Shown piece by piece: positions 1-11,997 of a stretch of DNA of 64,000 bases. Position 1 is the stretch's first letter. Each line of letters begins with the position of its first letter. The notes beneath the pieces are model-generated. The model searched no databases and was not told where the DNA came from. It saw nothing but the letters and a program-made list of their open reading frames with translations. Origin of the DNA: Phoronis australis (taxonomy: Eukaryota > Phoronida > Phoronidae); NCBI GenBank assembly GCA_002633005.1, contig NMRA01000231.1, forward strand, positions 572,122 to 636,121, written 5' to 3'. The position numbers and the translations under genes were made by a program.

Positions 1-867
1 AACACTACCTTGTTGAAGCGACGTGTTGAAAACTGGTAGTGGAGAACACTGATGTGTCAAACTGGCTCCCAAGTATATTCGAACGTTGTTTTTTTCTGTT
101 TTACAGGCACGGGTTACTACGAAAAATCAACCCAAGAGTGGAAATGCCTTTTTGTAAATATTTTTTGTAAAACCTCGATCATTGGTTGAAAGCTTCGTCT
201 TCTTTTATTGGGTCAAGGTTTTGGAACTTTACTGCCTACGAAGACTAATACCCCATGAACCCAACTGGGCATCATTTGAATATGCGTGCGATACAGGGTC
301 TGGTACTGGATATGTTGAAAGAGTTGTGTGGTTGGACTCCATTTCCTGGAAGCCATCATCGTGTGAGACATGTGCTCCACAGAAGTATTCTAAATTCCAA
401 GGCCACTGCGCTTCTCCTTGCCACATTATGTTTGCACAACAATCCAACTCCTTGCTCTATTGTGATGGGAACACACAGAGCTAATTTGATTGAGGACTTC
501 GTTCAATACAGCTTAACACGAGAAACGTACATTCACAAATAAATCTGTACATATGAATTTGAGGTATGGTAATAAAGACATTGTGTGTATATACTTCGAC
601 CATCACATTTGTATGCGGTGAGAAAACTTCAAAAACGGATGTTCGACAAAGAATGAAATGCAATAAACAAAAAATTGGATGACTATAGCAAATAATGCTT
701 AAAAAGCATTGATAACACCACAGTTTTTAGATGATATTTTCATTTCCTAACTCAAGCGCGTATAACCTGGGCAACTTCCCATGTGTAGCGTAAACCCGGC
801 TAAAGGAAATTCCCTTACACTACCTGGTACCCGTGCGAAGCTATTATTGTATGAACTTGGTACTCAC
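1..867. other. Left edge, no assigned gene; possible plus-strand exon
   Basis: A good plus-strand acceptor (TTTTTTCTGTTTTACAG) ends at 106. A cysteine-containing open stretch at 182-484 (with SCETCAPQKYSKFQGHC) is followed by AATAAA at about 538 and 662. This could be the last exon of a small plus-strand gene, but the frame directly after the acceptor closes by about 189 and I recognise no domain. No further minus-strand receptor exon is evident. Confidence 0.2.
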
Positions 868-1073
868 AGACAATGAGGATTGTGAATTCAGCACACCCTT
901 GTTGGACACCTTTGAAGTATGCACAGCACTTATATTTTCCGTTATGCTGAGGGCCAGCTCGATTGAACATCACATAATTTTTCGTCTTAAATGAGTTGTG
1001 CGGAAAATAGTCTTTGTCAGGTCTCACTTTTGTGTTTGGAAACGTCCATTTGTAATCGAAGTCTTGAGGTGGT
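868..1073 (-). CDS. Receptor exon 7: second half of Ig-like domain 3
   Basis: A 206-base exon, phase 2 acceptor (ATTTCAG) and phase 1 GTGAGT donor. It encodes DFDYKWTFPN, closely matching the W-T/E-Y-P segment of PDGFR and VEGFR domain 3, then NGKYKCCAYF, the F-strand Y-x-C motif, and a G strand EFTILIV. There are two additional cysteines (the second of the CC pair and one in QQGCAE), which may compensate for the missing B-strand Cys in exon 6. The gene continues past the donor at 867 but no convincing next exon is seen in bases 1-866. Confidence 0.75.
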
Positions 1074-1194
1074 CTGAAATATTAAGTAAGGCTGAAAGTC
1101 CTAATCGTTGTTGTGCTGTAACGAACTTGTTGCAAGCTCAATAATAAACGAAACTACAAACTCAAGAAACTAATATCATATAGTTTGTTTAAAA

Positions 1195-1515
1195 TTGAAC
1201 CTGGTTTAACTTAGACTTAGACCCAGTTTAAGGATTATACGCCTTTCAGTGGTCTAGTAAAGCCTGTAACAATAGGACCTCGATGAAAAACAAGATTTTG
1301 CAACATTACGTAAAAAACTGTCGCGTGAGAACACGTGTCATTGCCTACATGTTTCATGTAGGTAGGTCCAAGCATGTCTGAGCACAGACCGGGTTGAACT
1401 CCAGCAAAGACCCGGTCTACATTTTTCTTTCACCAACGAGGTCTATATCCCTAGATCTGCATTAAGATCTTAAACCAGGTTATAACTTAACACCTGGTCA
1501 GACCGGGGTTTCACA
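1195..1515. repeat. MITE-like repeat rich in GTCTAAG/CTTAGAC, copy 1
   Basis: Contains inverted motifs such as CTGGTTTAACTTAGAC near the left end and TTAAACCAGG near the right, with ACCCGGTCTAC inside. The same vocabulary (CTGGTCTAAG, TTAGACCAGTG, AACCTGGTCT) recurs at 39190-39460, so this is a dispersed, probably non-autonomous DNA element. No coding potential. Confidence 0.45.
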
Positions 1516-1519
1516 TTAA

Positions 1520-2250
1520 ACAAAAATGGCAGTCATAGGTGGGTGATATCGGATGGCTCAAGTGTGCAACAGAATGATGCAGCAGTGTGCGTCAAAGAGG
1601 TAATTTTAGAGCAAAGATGTTCACGTTCATGTTCACAACGTCACGAGCCCAAACACACAGTAGAACGATACGTGATGCAGGTTGTCCAAATAATCGATCA
1701 GGGCGTCATCGTGGCGCCACGGGTAGTCCGGGAGGCAGGGGCTGAACCTGGTTTTGCCGGATAAAGATTTAGTCTTTGTTGTTTAATGTAGCCTAGGGTT
1801 ACGTAACCATGATTTAGGGGGTGGGGGGTGGCGGTTTGCGACCCTTGAGCATTTTTTGAATATGCAAATTAAGGTCGCCATTATGAAAAATTCCTTTTTA
1901 CATATAGATTAGTTGCCAAAAAGTTGACCCTTCAATGTTCTTTACCTAAAAGTTTTCTTTTGATATGTTGTTAGGAGAACAAAATCAACTTAGTTGCACT
2001 TTGTGCAACTTTCAGAATTTTTATAAGTCAAGATGGCGGCTTCCGCCCTCTTGAATTTCGCCTAATTTCCACACTCTGAACATGATAGGATCCTGCAATT
2101 TATGGTGTCTAATGTTTTTTGAGACGGAGAGTCCATTTCTGATATTATTTGACGGATGCAAAAAAAACAGAGCAGGGTGTCTGATGTCATTTGCGGTGTC
2201 TCACGGATGAACCCATTCCACAAAACACCTGAGCAAAAGCACTAGAGCCC
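1520..2250. other. Intron 6 spacer, no gene recognised
   Basis: Holds a 73-codon plus-strand open frame at 1543-1764 without recognisable domain, an AT-rich stretch around 1850-2050 and the 3' flank of the LINE remnant that follows. Nothing here can be assigned a function. Confidence 0.3.
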
Positions 2251-2252
2251 AA

Positions 2253-3115
2253 TTATGGCTCCTCGTGAAGAAAGTTTTCAAGTCTGTCAGTCTCCTTTAG
2301 GAAATTGGACAGACGTTTCCATTTATTGCCATGCACTATATGTTGTAGGCATGTAACATTGCCATCCAGTAGGTTGCTTCTTAGCCTATAAAAAGATGGG
2401 CAAAATTCTACCAGGTGTTTAGGAGATTCTACGCCAGTACCACACTCGGCACACACAGGGCTCCCCATATGCCCAGTAACGTGTCAGTGTCGGGCTAGGT
2501 TGCAGTGGCCTGTTAAAATTTGAATGACGTGTCTTATACTCAATCTATTTAGACTCAGAAGGCTTTTTGAACCTTTTGGTTCGATCACGTTGGGAAAATT
2601 CTCCTTGGTCTCTCTGCAGGAGTTAAGTGATGCCCGCTGGGCTTCTGACTGAGTATGTACCCAGTTGCGTTTACTAATCCTGCAAAATCCATAAGATACC
2701 GGAATAGCAGATTCAGGCACAAAATGCAGAATGCTTGCTCCTATCTTTGCGAGTCTGTCTGCATTCTCATTGCCATCAATTCCCTCATAGGCCCTGACCC
2801 AGAGTATATTCACTGGCGGTTCTTTCAATTGCAGGCTTGGTAAGTTCAAGCATTGACACAACGAGAGTTGACCCTTAGTTTCATTAGGGCTTTGATTGCT
2901 GCCTGGCTATCTGAAAAGATGGTAATTGGGCGATTGCCAAGCTCAGTGTTATATTGTTGTGCCAGTTGAGCAGCACTATTAATTGCAGTGATCTCAGTCT
3001 GAAACACTGTGGCAAGATTGCCTAGCGATACCCAGTCTTCTGCATCTGCAACAGGAAGGCTTTGAAAGTAGACCCCAGCACTTGTCTGGCCATTTTACGG
3101 ACATCGAGGACGTGT
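2253..3115 (-). pseudogene. LINE 3' end: RNase H domain and C-terminal zinc knuckle
   Basis: Broken end of ORF2 of a non-LTR retrotransposon of a clade carrying RNase H (I, R1 or Loa type). In minus-strand order: TSAGVYF, VFQTEITAI, SDSQAAIKAL, GIDGNENADRLAK, LTGHCNLARH, and a C-x2-C-x8-H-x4-C motif (CAECGTGVESPKHLVEFC). The Glu and two Asp of the RNase H active site are visible; the first Asp region near 3110 is degenerate. Stops fall at about 2862 and 2484 and a frameshift near 3100. The reverse transcriptase is missing, as expected for a 5'-truncated copy. It is inert debris in an intron. Confidence 0.85.
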
Positions 3116-3220
3116 GAGTGCATGCTAATTCAGTGTTTGCTGACAGAAACTGTTGTGAAAGAATAAACCAATTTTCTATTCCACGGTCAGGTGTTAAGGG
3201 AATCTTTATTAACATCAAAT
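3100..3220. repeat. Dispersed repeat, copy at 22772-22890
   Basis: The core CAGTGTTTGCTGACAGAAAC and the following ACTGTTGTGAAA...CCACGGTCAGGTGTTA are shared with 22772-22890 in the same orientation at high similarity. The left end overlaps the degenerate start of the LINE remnant, so it may be part of that element or a separate SINE-like repeat. Confidence 0.5.
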
Positions 3221-3369
3221 AATTAGTCCTCACCAGTCATTCTACGGATGACCCGGAAAAAATGCAAAAGAAAGTTTCATTGCATAACTCTTATCCTCTC
3301 ACACCCCTTAGTACGAGAACAAAAGTCTATCGAAATCGGATTGGCGAAAGTTTTTTTTTTCATGATAGC

Positions 3370-3990
3370 GGACAAAATGGCCGCCAGCATTGCAGATGAC
3401 TATTATAACTCAAGAGTGGCATGTGATAGAGTAAAAATTCAAAAAGTTTTACCTATCTTCTATGGGTCAAAATGTCCATTGGAAATAGTTTTGCATGGTT
3501 GTAGTCACACCTTGCACCATCTTCCAAGATGGCCGCCAAAAGTACTTCGAGTCGCACAACTTTGCACGAGGAGATTAGTGTGTCGTCTTGCTTCAAACAT
3601 TGCATCAAAGGTTTTTTGGGTCGACTAATCCATTGAGACTCATTGCATTTGGCTCTAATGATTATTCAACCATTTCCAAGACGGCGGACATATTGGCCTC
3701 CAGAGAGTGGAATGTGGTAGAGTAAAAATTCAAAAAAGGTTAACCTATCTTTTGTGGGTCAACAAATTCATTGAAAATAGTTTTGTATGGCTGTGGTTAC
3801 ACCATCCACCATTTTCCAAGATTGCCTCCAAAAGTATTTCGAGTCGAACACTTTTGCAAAAACAGATTAGTATGTCGTCTTGCTTCAAACATTGCATCAT
3901 AAGTTTTCTGAGTCGACTTATCCATTGAGACTCTTTTCATTTGGTTCTGTTGATTATTTCCACCATTTCATAAGATGGCCTTCAAATAGT
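3370..3990. repeat. Tandem duplication, about 291 bp unit
   Basis: Two successive diverged units share GAGTAAAAATTCAAAAA (near 3430 and 3721), TCGTCTTGCTTCAAACATTG, and TCCATTGAGACTC at the same offset. A partial third unit (AAGATGGCC near 3972) follows. The open frames at 3248-3628 and 3707-3928 lie in this repeat and are not genes. Confidence 0.7.
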
Positions 3991-4847
3991 TGCTTCAGTA
4001 AAAACTTCAGATTCCAGAGACACGTCATTTTAACAGATTTCATAACCTGAATTTTTTATGTCGGCACGACCATTAAAATAATTTTTCTCTAGCTCTGATG
4101 ATTATGACTACCATTTTCAAACTTATTCAACGAATAATAACTTATACGGGTGAAAAACATCAGGTTCGCCTGGACTGCAGGATTATTCTTCTTCTGAAAA
4201 AAATGTGCTGTATCGAAAATAACCTTCTGCTATTAATTTAGTGATCTGCTATCCACACCGTCTGTGTCACCTCCAGTTACAGTTCGTATGCATTTGCTGT
4301 CGGGTGTCTACAGAGTGTAATGTAAAAATCGAAATGTTTACGTACGTGAACAAATAGACTTCCACAAGTGGTATGATTTTGTGAGGTTTCCGTCATCATA
4401 CAGCAGCATCATGAAGCATATACAATGGCAGATTTGTCAGTCTTCAGTGCTGTAGGGGGCGTAGGTGCACGTAGGCGCAGCCAACCACCTTTTGGCATTT
4501 AAACGTTGCGCCTACACACCGTAAGTTACGCCAATGTGCGAATTCATTGCACTTTTAAAAAAACAGTGCTCAAGTACGGGATACGGTGGGCATTGGGTAA
4601 CTACTTACACGTACCTCTAATTTTACCACTACAGCACAGTCAGTCTTTGATCGAATATCAAGCATCTTGTGTTCAAAATGGTTTGTCTCTAAATGAGGTT
4701 GCCAGCACACAAGGAGATTCGTTTACGTGCACTTGATCTACCTCGAGAATTTCTATTTTTCTAGCTATTTCATTCAATATGACAAAGAGTAGAGCCATTC
4801 TGTATATTTTTGGCTTAAAATCCCTTCCTGAGTGTGGAAAGACCTAC

Positions 4848-4956
4848 CTCGTGGTGAACAATGCGAAAAGTTCAAAGCGGTGAGTAGAGAAGACGTGAAG
4901 CTCTTTTATTGATTTCGGGGGAAAAAAGACTTCCACGTCTGTAGGTGGACTTCCAT
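4848..4956 (-). CDS. Receptor exon 6: first half of Ig-like domain 3
   Basis: A 109-base exon with a TTTTTCTACAG acceptor (phase 1) and a GTAGGT donor (phase 2). It encodes about 35 residues with the pattern DVEVFFPPKSIKELHVF, which parallels the A and A' strands of VEGFR domain 3 (V-x-L-S-P-x-x-x-I-E-L-x-V). The following B strand reads FELFALFTT, where Ala or Phe stands at the place of the normally conserved first cysteine. It was found because phase bookkeeping required a phase 1 to 2 exon between 9.7 and 1.1 kb. It is the weakest exon on sequence alone, but frame and splice sites fit on both sides. Confidence 0.58.
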
Positions 4957-4959
4957 CTG

Positions 4960-7050
4960 TAGAAAAATATAAGTAGTTATACAATTCACTTCAGGGAATG
5001 ATCGTGTCACCCAAAATATGAGTCTGGGAAGCTGTTTATGAGACAAAAAGACAATTTCCTCATGCTGCACTTTAAATTTTCATTGGACAGTGAGTAAGAG
5101 AGTGCTTGAAAAAGTGTTAGTGTCATTTGTTGTTTTTAAGCCAGTTAAAATAGCTCATGCTTCAATCTCCTTGTTTAATCCACGAAACGTGATCTCTGTA
5201 TTCAAATACGTCTTATAGTATTGTGTAAACAATTTTTTTATTGTGAGAGCTGTCCCAGAAATTCTGTTCGTACATGTATTGTGCCCAGGGTCAAATTCAC
5301 TCAGTTGCATACACTAAATAGCAAGACCGAGCTCAGAGGACACATATAAAGACGTATAATTTTGGATGAATGCCTGACTACATTCATCACAGCAACTGTA
5401 TCTATAATCTGATACATGTATCTCTGTCTATATCATAATTATATTTTGACTGTGAAGCGAACTTAGGGGTTCAGGGAGTGTACATGTAGGCTGGACACAA
5501 TGTTACATGGGCCTTTATTTCCGGCATTGTTCCAAAATCCCTTCGACTCCCACATCCCACGACCCCAAATCCCCACAACCCACAATGCACAGCCCATTCG
5601 ACCCATTCGCGTTTCATAATCCTATCATGTCTTTCTCATAAGACCTGCCTACAAGCAAACCTGGCTCAAGTCCGGTGGTTAACAGCAGAAAGCGACATGA
5701 GAATATTATCTGAAACAGCGAAATGTCAGCGTGGCATCGATTTCAATGAAATAGTTGCACGAGCGGATATCAACTGCCCTGTTCTACTAAACTGAGGGAG
5801 AGATTACGTTAACGTGAATGGACATAATTTATCATTTTTATTATTATCTTCCTGTTGTATTCTCCTTTACAATATACACCATGTAACATTGAGGTGCTTT
5901 TTAGTTGTCAATTTGTTTTTTCAGACTGTATTTACTGGAAAAATTACACATCCGTTGGTTCCGCGTACTCTCCCATAAAAAAACTGGTGAGCAGACGAGA
6001 CGATTAGACTTTTCTGCGGATGACATTTGTGACGTTGGTAGGTCTTTGCTTAGATTTGGTCGCGTTGTAAATTTCTGGCTTTGGCTTGTAAACTTGCCGA
6101 ATCGACCCTCATAATTGCAAAAATCAGGGAATGCCCATCCGAGCTCACGGTCCGAGTCGTTGGTCCTGCAAGTCAGTGCTTGTTCTATGCTTAGATCTAG
6201 TCGAACTTGGGTACACTGGGTCGAGGTGGTTGTGCGGTTCATGTATCGAAGAGGTCGTGGGATGCGGGTGTTTTAGAACAATCCCTGTTTTCGTCCACAA
6301 ATAGGGCAGACAGTGAAATCAAACATCGTAATTCTTCAGGCAACTCTTATCTTAATTCTGTCAGATTTAAGTGCTATGAAGGGTAATTGAGCTGAATACT
6401 GGTGATCATTTAATTGACCTCTCTGCCTCAGATATTTGTTCTACTGTATATTGCTAATGTACACTGTTATTTTTCGCTTCGTGGTAACACTCAGACTATT
6501 AAGAGTTAATGTTTTTAAACCGGTCGGGTATTAGAAATGACCATTGTTTGTGAATTAAATTATTTATCTTTGCTTCTGTTATAATCTGTCACAGTCAAAA
6601 AGTAATGAAGAGCTTTCTAGCGATGTGGCTCATATGTAGTTATGTTGAAAACAGCGGAATTACATTAAACACAAGGGAGGAAAAAGTCACAAAACGATGA
6701 CGTCAACTGGTGACTATAAAGAAGTGGCAAAGCCGTCTGGCTAATTTGTATTAACAGTCACTTGTGTACTGAAATTTTATATTACTATTGACTTCTAATA
6801 TATTTACATAACCGCGAACCGATTATCGTGCATTCCCGGGTGTTCAGATACCATACATGTACACATATAAAAAATCGATTGTGTCGTTAATGAGTAAAAT
6901 TTCCTGTAATTCAGTCCCGACGTCAAGGAAACATTGACCATATGTCACCCTTTGGGGGAAATGTAGACCAGATGTTTTTAAAGACCATGCTTCAATGCTT
7001 TTACCCATGGCGTAAAGCATTCAGAACAATTATTTGTGAGGCCATGGCTG
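4960..7050. other. Intron 5 sequence without recognised gene
   Basis: AT-rich spacer. It includes a run of CCCAC/ACCC words at 5550-5610, similar to one at 48560-48645. A 113-codon minus-strand frame at 5901-6242 contains ELGWAFPDF, but the receptor chain is complete without it. No known domain. Confidence 0.35.
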
Positions 7051-7177
7051 ATCGTGAATCATGAGATATCTACTTGAATTGAAGTCACCACGTCTCAAAG
7101 TTCTAGTCGCAAGTCATTGGAAAAGGCAGCCGTTCGATAATTTACACTGCATAAAGCACGGGAAACCTTTAACCACA

Positions 7178-8035
7178 GGCGCCTGGGTTTATCTGTTCCT
7201 CGATCGCAAATTACGTCACTCAGTAATACACATAAGAAAACATAAAGGTTGGACACTCGAAATCTGTTTGCTCAGAATTTTCTACTCAAATGTGCATGAA
7301 ACTCCACGAAACTAGCATCGAACAACTCTTAGAATACCTTCTTTTATTTGATCTCTTCAAATTGCCTTCGAGTGGTGATTTGGCGACAAAAATGCCAAAA
7401 GAATGCCAAAATCACAAATTCAAGGACCTAATTCCCTGATGTCATGGCAGACGGTATTCGCACATCCAGGTTTTTGACGGACGCTCCCGAGCTAAATCCG
7501 AAAGTCTAATTTCGTGCGTCTTTCATCGTCAATCCCTCGACTACTTAATCATGAGAAGCAGAGAGCACTTTATTGCCAAATAAATGTAATTACTCACATA
7601 TTTGTGGCAAATATAAATTATTCTGATACTGTATTGATATGCGAAGTTATTTTGTGTACTGTGATTTCTTATGAAGGTTTTACTTTTGGCCAAAGCCATT
7701 GAGTTAACTCGTCGGCCACGCGCATAGTAATACTTGCACGGACTGCGTTTCCTGGCCGAGTGTGTGTTGTGCTTCAGTCAAAAAGTACGTGATGTCAAGA
7801 TGAGAAACAAGATACGCCAGTTTATGCAATAAAATTCTAAGTTAAGGGCTCAAATGAGCCGTCAGTGGAATAAAGTTACAAATAATCATTAAAATACTAA
7901 CTTTAACATTCTCAATTAATTGAGTTTTGTATTAGAGTTATTGAATTTGAAATATAGGTTGCTTGCTCAAACTCGAAGTTTCACCTACGTCAGGCGTACA
8001 AGTTGAAGCACAACTGAAATCCGCCATGTTTACTA
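7178..8035. repeat. Dispersed repeat, copy A (inverted copy at 35119-35925)
   Basis: Shared landmarks in opposite orientation include the CGATCGCAAAT region near 7202, the TGCTCAGAATTTTCT region near 7270, ACGGACGCTCCCGAG near 7478 and the CCGCCATGTT region near 8022. Part of its left end (AAACATAAAGGTTGGACACT) also recurs inverted at about 8225-8310, suggesting the element carries terminal inverted repeats. No coding function seen. Confidence 0.6.
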
Positions 8036-8319
8036 TTTCAGGTCCTTGAATTCAGAGTTTTGAGATTGTTTTGGAAATTCCATCGCCAATTCACCACTCA
8101 CGAAGACAGTTAATGGGATCTAGGAAAAATAAGGCTTCGAAGGTTTGTGCAACACCAGACTGAGGGAGGTGCACGCTGATTTTATTTGGATTTTGGACGG
8201 TTGAAGTTGGGAGCCTGGGCTTGGCAAAGTGTCCAACCTTTATGTTTCTTATATATGGTTATGAGTGATATGGAAATCCGAGCGCCTGTGCCTTTAACAT
8301 GAGGTTTGTATACGCAAGC

Positions 8320-9670
8320 GTCATTACAGTTTTGGAAAGGCTGAAAACAAGGGCTAGGTCCAGAGAATCTCCACACAAGAAGTTAGAAGACTTTCTGATT
8401 TTTGTGAAGATGTACTGAACAAAAAGCTCTCCTCCCTGAGTTGACCTGCTTCGATTACTCGATCAAAACATCCCAACTACATGTATTTTGGTGTGCCCGA
8501 CATTTCTTCAAAGGAAGTAGAATACAATTGCAGTTGGATTTTTTTATGAAAAGTGTATATTATCTCCAGGCTTTCTGTGACTTAGATGTTCACGCATGCA
8601 ATCGACGCTTAAGAGTCACGTCTTTGTTATTCTTTAGTGTGACAAATACATAGCAAAACAAAGGCTTCAGACCTCTCCACGACCTGCTCCATAAACGAAT
8701 CCAGAAAAAATTGACAGGACTCAGCGCCAAACGTCGAACAGCAAAAAATTTGGGGGAGAGAACCGCTATTGTACGCATGGCAGAACTCGGTTTCGAATGT
8801 CTCTTTGGAGAAGGCCACTTAGTGCAAATCGATCATCGTCTGTCGCGAGTACAACAGCAAATTTAATGTCTGCATGATGAACAATGATGGCCAAGAGGAA
8901 ATTTAAACAACCGTTGATTTCACTTGCACGTTGACGTTCAGCGGAAAAAATTGCTAGTATGAACAATTATCTTGGCAGAAGTTTACATAGCGGCAGTACC
9001 TGTAATTTCGGGACGTGTCGCTACCTATATCCTGAACAACGATTAGAACAACGTGTCACTTATCAATCCTGAGTTGTTTTGTGACTTTGAAGTAGAGGGA
9101 GGAGATTAACATGGTTACGAGTGGAAAACGTGCTGCAGTATCAAAACGTGCTATCTAATAAAAACTTTCAAAAGTTTAGCAAGGTCTTATACGGAAAAGA
9201 AGCACAACTGCCTGCACTTTTGGAATATGATCACGTTCTTCGGGGATTGGTCTGAAGTGGCTATCACATGCCAGTAGAATCATCACCCTCATTTAAATGT
9301 TCTAACTGAAGACATTCTGCCGCAGACTGGGGTAATAAGCTGGAGATCTTACTTGTCCACGATGTGCCAAAGCTGTTGAATGTCAATGATTCATCTCCGG
9401 CCATTTTCTTTGAGTACAGTGCTTACATTTGGTATAGGTTATAATGAAATAGCTCAAATCAGTCTTCAGTACAGTTATGGCACCGAAGACTTCTCCCACA
9501 GATAACTAACGAAAAGCACCCACGCAGTTTGTTTTGCAGTTCTGGGAATAGAAAATCTCGTGAAAATAAATACCGTGAAAGTTGCGGGATCAATTAATTA
9601 TTTACATATGTGCATACAGAGACTGCGAGTATGCATCTGATAAATACTTCCACTGTGTCAAAAGATATTT
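8320..9670. other. Intron sequence without recognised gene
   Basis: Only short open frames with no recognisable domain and no splice-site pair of interest. Nothing assignable. Confidence 0.3.
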
Positions 9671-9675
9671 CTTAC

Positions 9676-9813
9676 CACGGACGCTGACTTTGTAGCGAGC
9701 TCGGTCCCGACTTGTACCGCTATAGTATACGTCCAGCCATATGTCATACTTTCTGTTGACATATGAGAGAAATATGTCTCCCCACATCTGCTCGTCTGGT
9801 GAAATGGGGAAAT
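9676..9813 (-). CDS. Receptor exon 5: second half of Ig-like domain 2
   Basis: A 138-base exon, phase 1 at both ends, acceptor TTTTCAG, donor GTAAGA. It encodes about 45 residues starting DFPISPDEQMWGDIF and ending RYKVSVR. DFPIS matches the G-F-x-I-S strand that follows the core of VEGFR/PDGFR domain 2, and YKVSV is a G-strand. The second disulfide cysteine expected near IFLSY is absent (Leu-Ser there), so this domain would lack the usual disulfide unless Cys residues pair differently. Splice phases fit exons 4 and 6 exactly. Confidence 0.62.
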
Positions 9814-10266
9814 CTGAAAAGAATCGCTACTTATCTCCTTTACATCAAAGTCGTTGCAAAATTGGAAACAATAGCTTATGAATTTTCAGGATCACGGGTG
9901 TGAAAACGTTTTTCAAGAAGAGAAATGAATCTCTAACTCCGTTTGAAAGGGAATGAGATGCTGACGTTTAAAGTTTGAAGTTCTGTTTGCAATTAGTGAA
10001 AAGAAAACCGTTGACACGCGCCCACAGCTAGAGCACAGTAAATAAACGGTGTTTCAGGGGTGTTCATGAACTTCAATAAAGTTTCAAAATTTCTTAATAA
10101 ACACCTTTTCAACACCTTCGACACTAAAGTTAAGATGCGGTAAAAGGACACACTCTGAGAAATCCGAGATTGTCACAAACAAATCATGATGTCCGACAGA
10201 TACAAATACATGTATACTCGTAAACCGACAAAGGGGGCACTGACACGCCGTAAAATGCATCAATTT

Positions 10267-10314
10267 CGTAAAATGTAACAATTACTAAATTTTATGTTAT
10301 TGTTACATTTTACG
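10267..10314. repeat. Perfect 16 bp hairpin
   Basis: CGTAAAATGTAACAAT at 10267-10282 pairs exactly with its complement at 10299-10314 around a 16-base AT-rich loop. Related TTGTTACAATTTACG and TTGTAACATTTTACG words follow within the next 110 bases, so this is a small cluster of the same inverted word, possibly a MITE end. Confidence 0.6.
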
Positions 10315-10419
10315 TTGCTAGGCCTCTCGTATAATTTAACCAAGTGTTGCATTTTATGAAATTGTTACAATTTACGTCGTATGCACGTGCGAGAAACGTA
10401 CCATTGTAACATTTTACGA

Positions 10420-11990
10420 AAGCAACGTCACCTTTCATGAGTTTGCAAGGCAGTTGTCACACGGAGGAAAACCGTTGACACACTTACCGCCTCCTTTCTC
10501 GGATTGTGTGTCAGGTCGACTGTATGTACTTTCCGTGGTTTTTTAACATGAATTGTTTTATGGTATAATGAAAATGTACAGCGAGCAGTTTCAGCTCCAC
10601 ATGAAAGGGTTTCCAGGGTTAGGTAACAAAACGTTCTTGCAATCTTTTGTTGGCGCTCATAAACCATTTGTGTATCCGACGTTACAATAAACACACTTCC
10701 CATGGTAAGAACAACAATGACATCGTATTTGGCTAATATTTATCGTATTTCTTCGGGAACGAACAATACATGTAGCTATAGATTATTCGTTGAAAAAATT
10801 TGATGCGGTGCTTAGTCTTCTTACTGGAACTCATATTTTGTGAACCAAGTTGTTTACCTGATTTTTGTCCTTTGTATTGTATATTTTGCACGACCTCCTA
10901 TGGTATTATTATTCCCGAGAACCTGTTGATGCCCTTCCGTGTAGTTATGTTCTGAAGTGTTTTATGTAAATATTTTATTTTTCTTTCATAGATAAATAAT
11001 AGACATGCAAGTTTCCGTCTACAGTGCTTCCTGTGGCACATACCGTGATACACAGTCGTTAGAAACTGCATAGCAGCCCCAATATATACATTTAATAAAA
11101 AAAACTCTTCTTATGCTGCGTGACACTCTGCATTTCGGATATTGGAACTGTGTCATTTTGGGCACGTTCTGCACCTTCTACAGACTGCGAGTATTTACTT
11201 TTTGCTTCTGCTTATGTCTCCATTTAAAAGGGATTTTAATCAGTATTACATTTTTTCTTGCTGTATACCCTGTCTTCATAGTGATTTGCAAAGAGATGCT
11301 CCGTCTCTGTTAACTATAACGCTCCTTTTTGCTCAAGCCGTCTTTTATGTTTTTAAAAGACGTTTACTTTCAATACAATATTTTCAAACTAAAAACCTGG
11401 CGTCTTTCTATTGTGATTGACAATCTCATGTCACACCCGTTTTATTCCACGCAGTAAATTTACATCCAAGTTTGACTGCCCGTTAATGGTTGAGCTATTC
11501 ATACAGTACTTAATTTCTATATTAACCTTTACCTACCAGTTAAATGTTGATATCCTACTTGATGGTTCAGAGGACGAAACATTCGAAAATTTGCCAAATG
11601 GTATCACTCAAGCAGTCTATGGGACTCCCATGAACCAGACACAATGCTACTGCCGTTGTTCTTTAGACTAACCGGGGTAGTACAATCTTTTTATTTAGAG
11701 AAAATCGTGTCCATTTTCTGAGTGCAGTTTTGCAGCTAATGCTTCCTGATGAGGTTACTCCCCAGCCATTGTCACAACTCTCACCCTTTCTGGTGCACTA
11801 GTTAATTGATCCACCCTCACATATATAAATAGTCTCCGATCCACCACAATGCCAACAGTTGTGAATAACCTCCTTACCTGAGCACATAGCACTTTGCACG
11901 TAAATTAGCTTCTGCTGGGCTACCAAAGCCGATACACGATGCATTGCATTCGTAATAATAGAGCGGCACTATAAAACTCGGGGTACGAAA
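10420..11990. other. Intron sequence without recognised gene
   Basis: Contains overlapping short open frames (10428-10703 minus; 11113-11420 plus) that are low-complexity or hydrophobic by composition and match no family I know. No element boundaries are seen. Confidence 0.3.
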
Positions 11991-11997
11991 GTGTGCC

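Noticed and set aside
5901-6242. Possible extra receptor exon on minus (ELGWAFPDF, later RLVCSP)
   Set aside because: It has a CTTGCAG acceptor and a vaguely Ig-like pattern, but no Y-x-C motif and no good donor, and the reading chain from exon 5 to exon 7 is complete in frame without it.
11142-11420. Hydrophobic plus-strand ORF that could be a membrane protein
   Set aside because: T-rich DNA gives Phe/Leu/Cys runs by chance; no conserved feature supports it.
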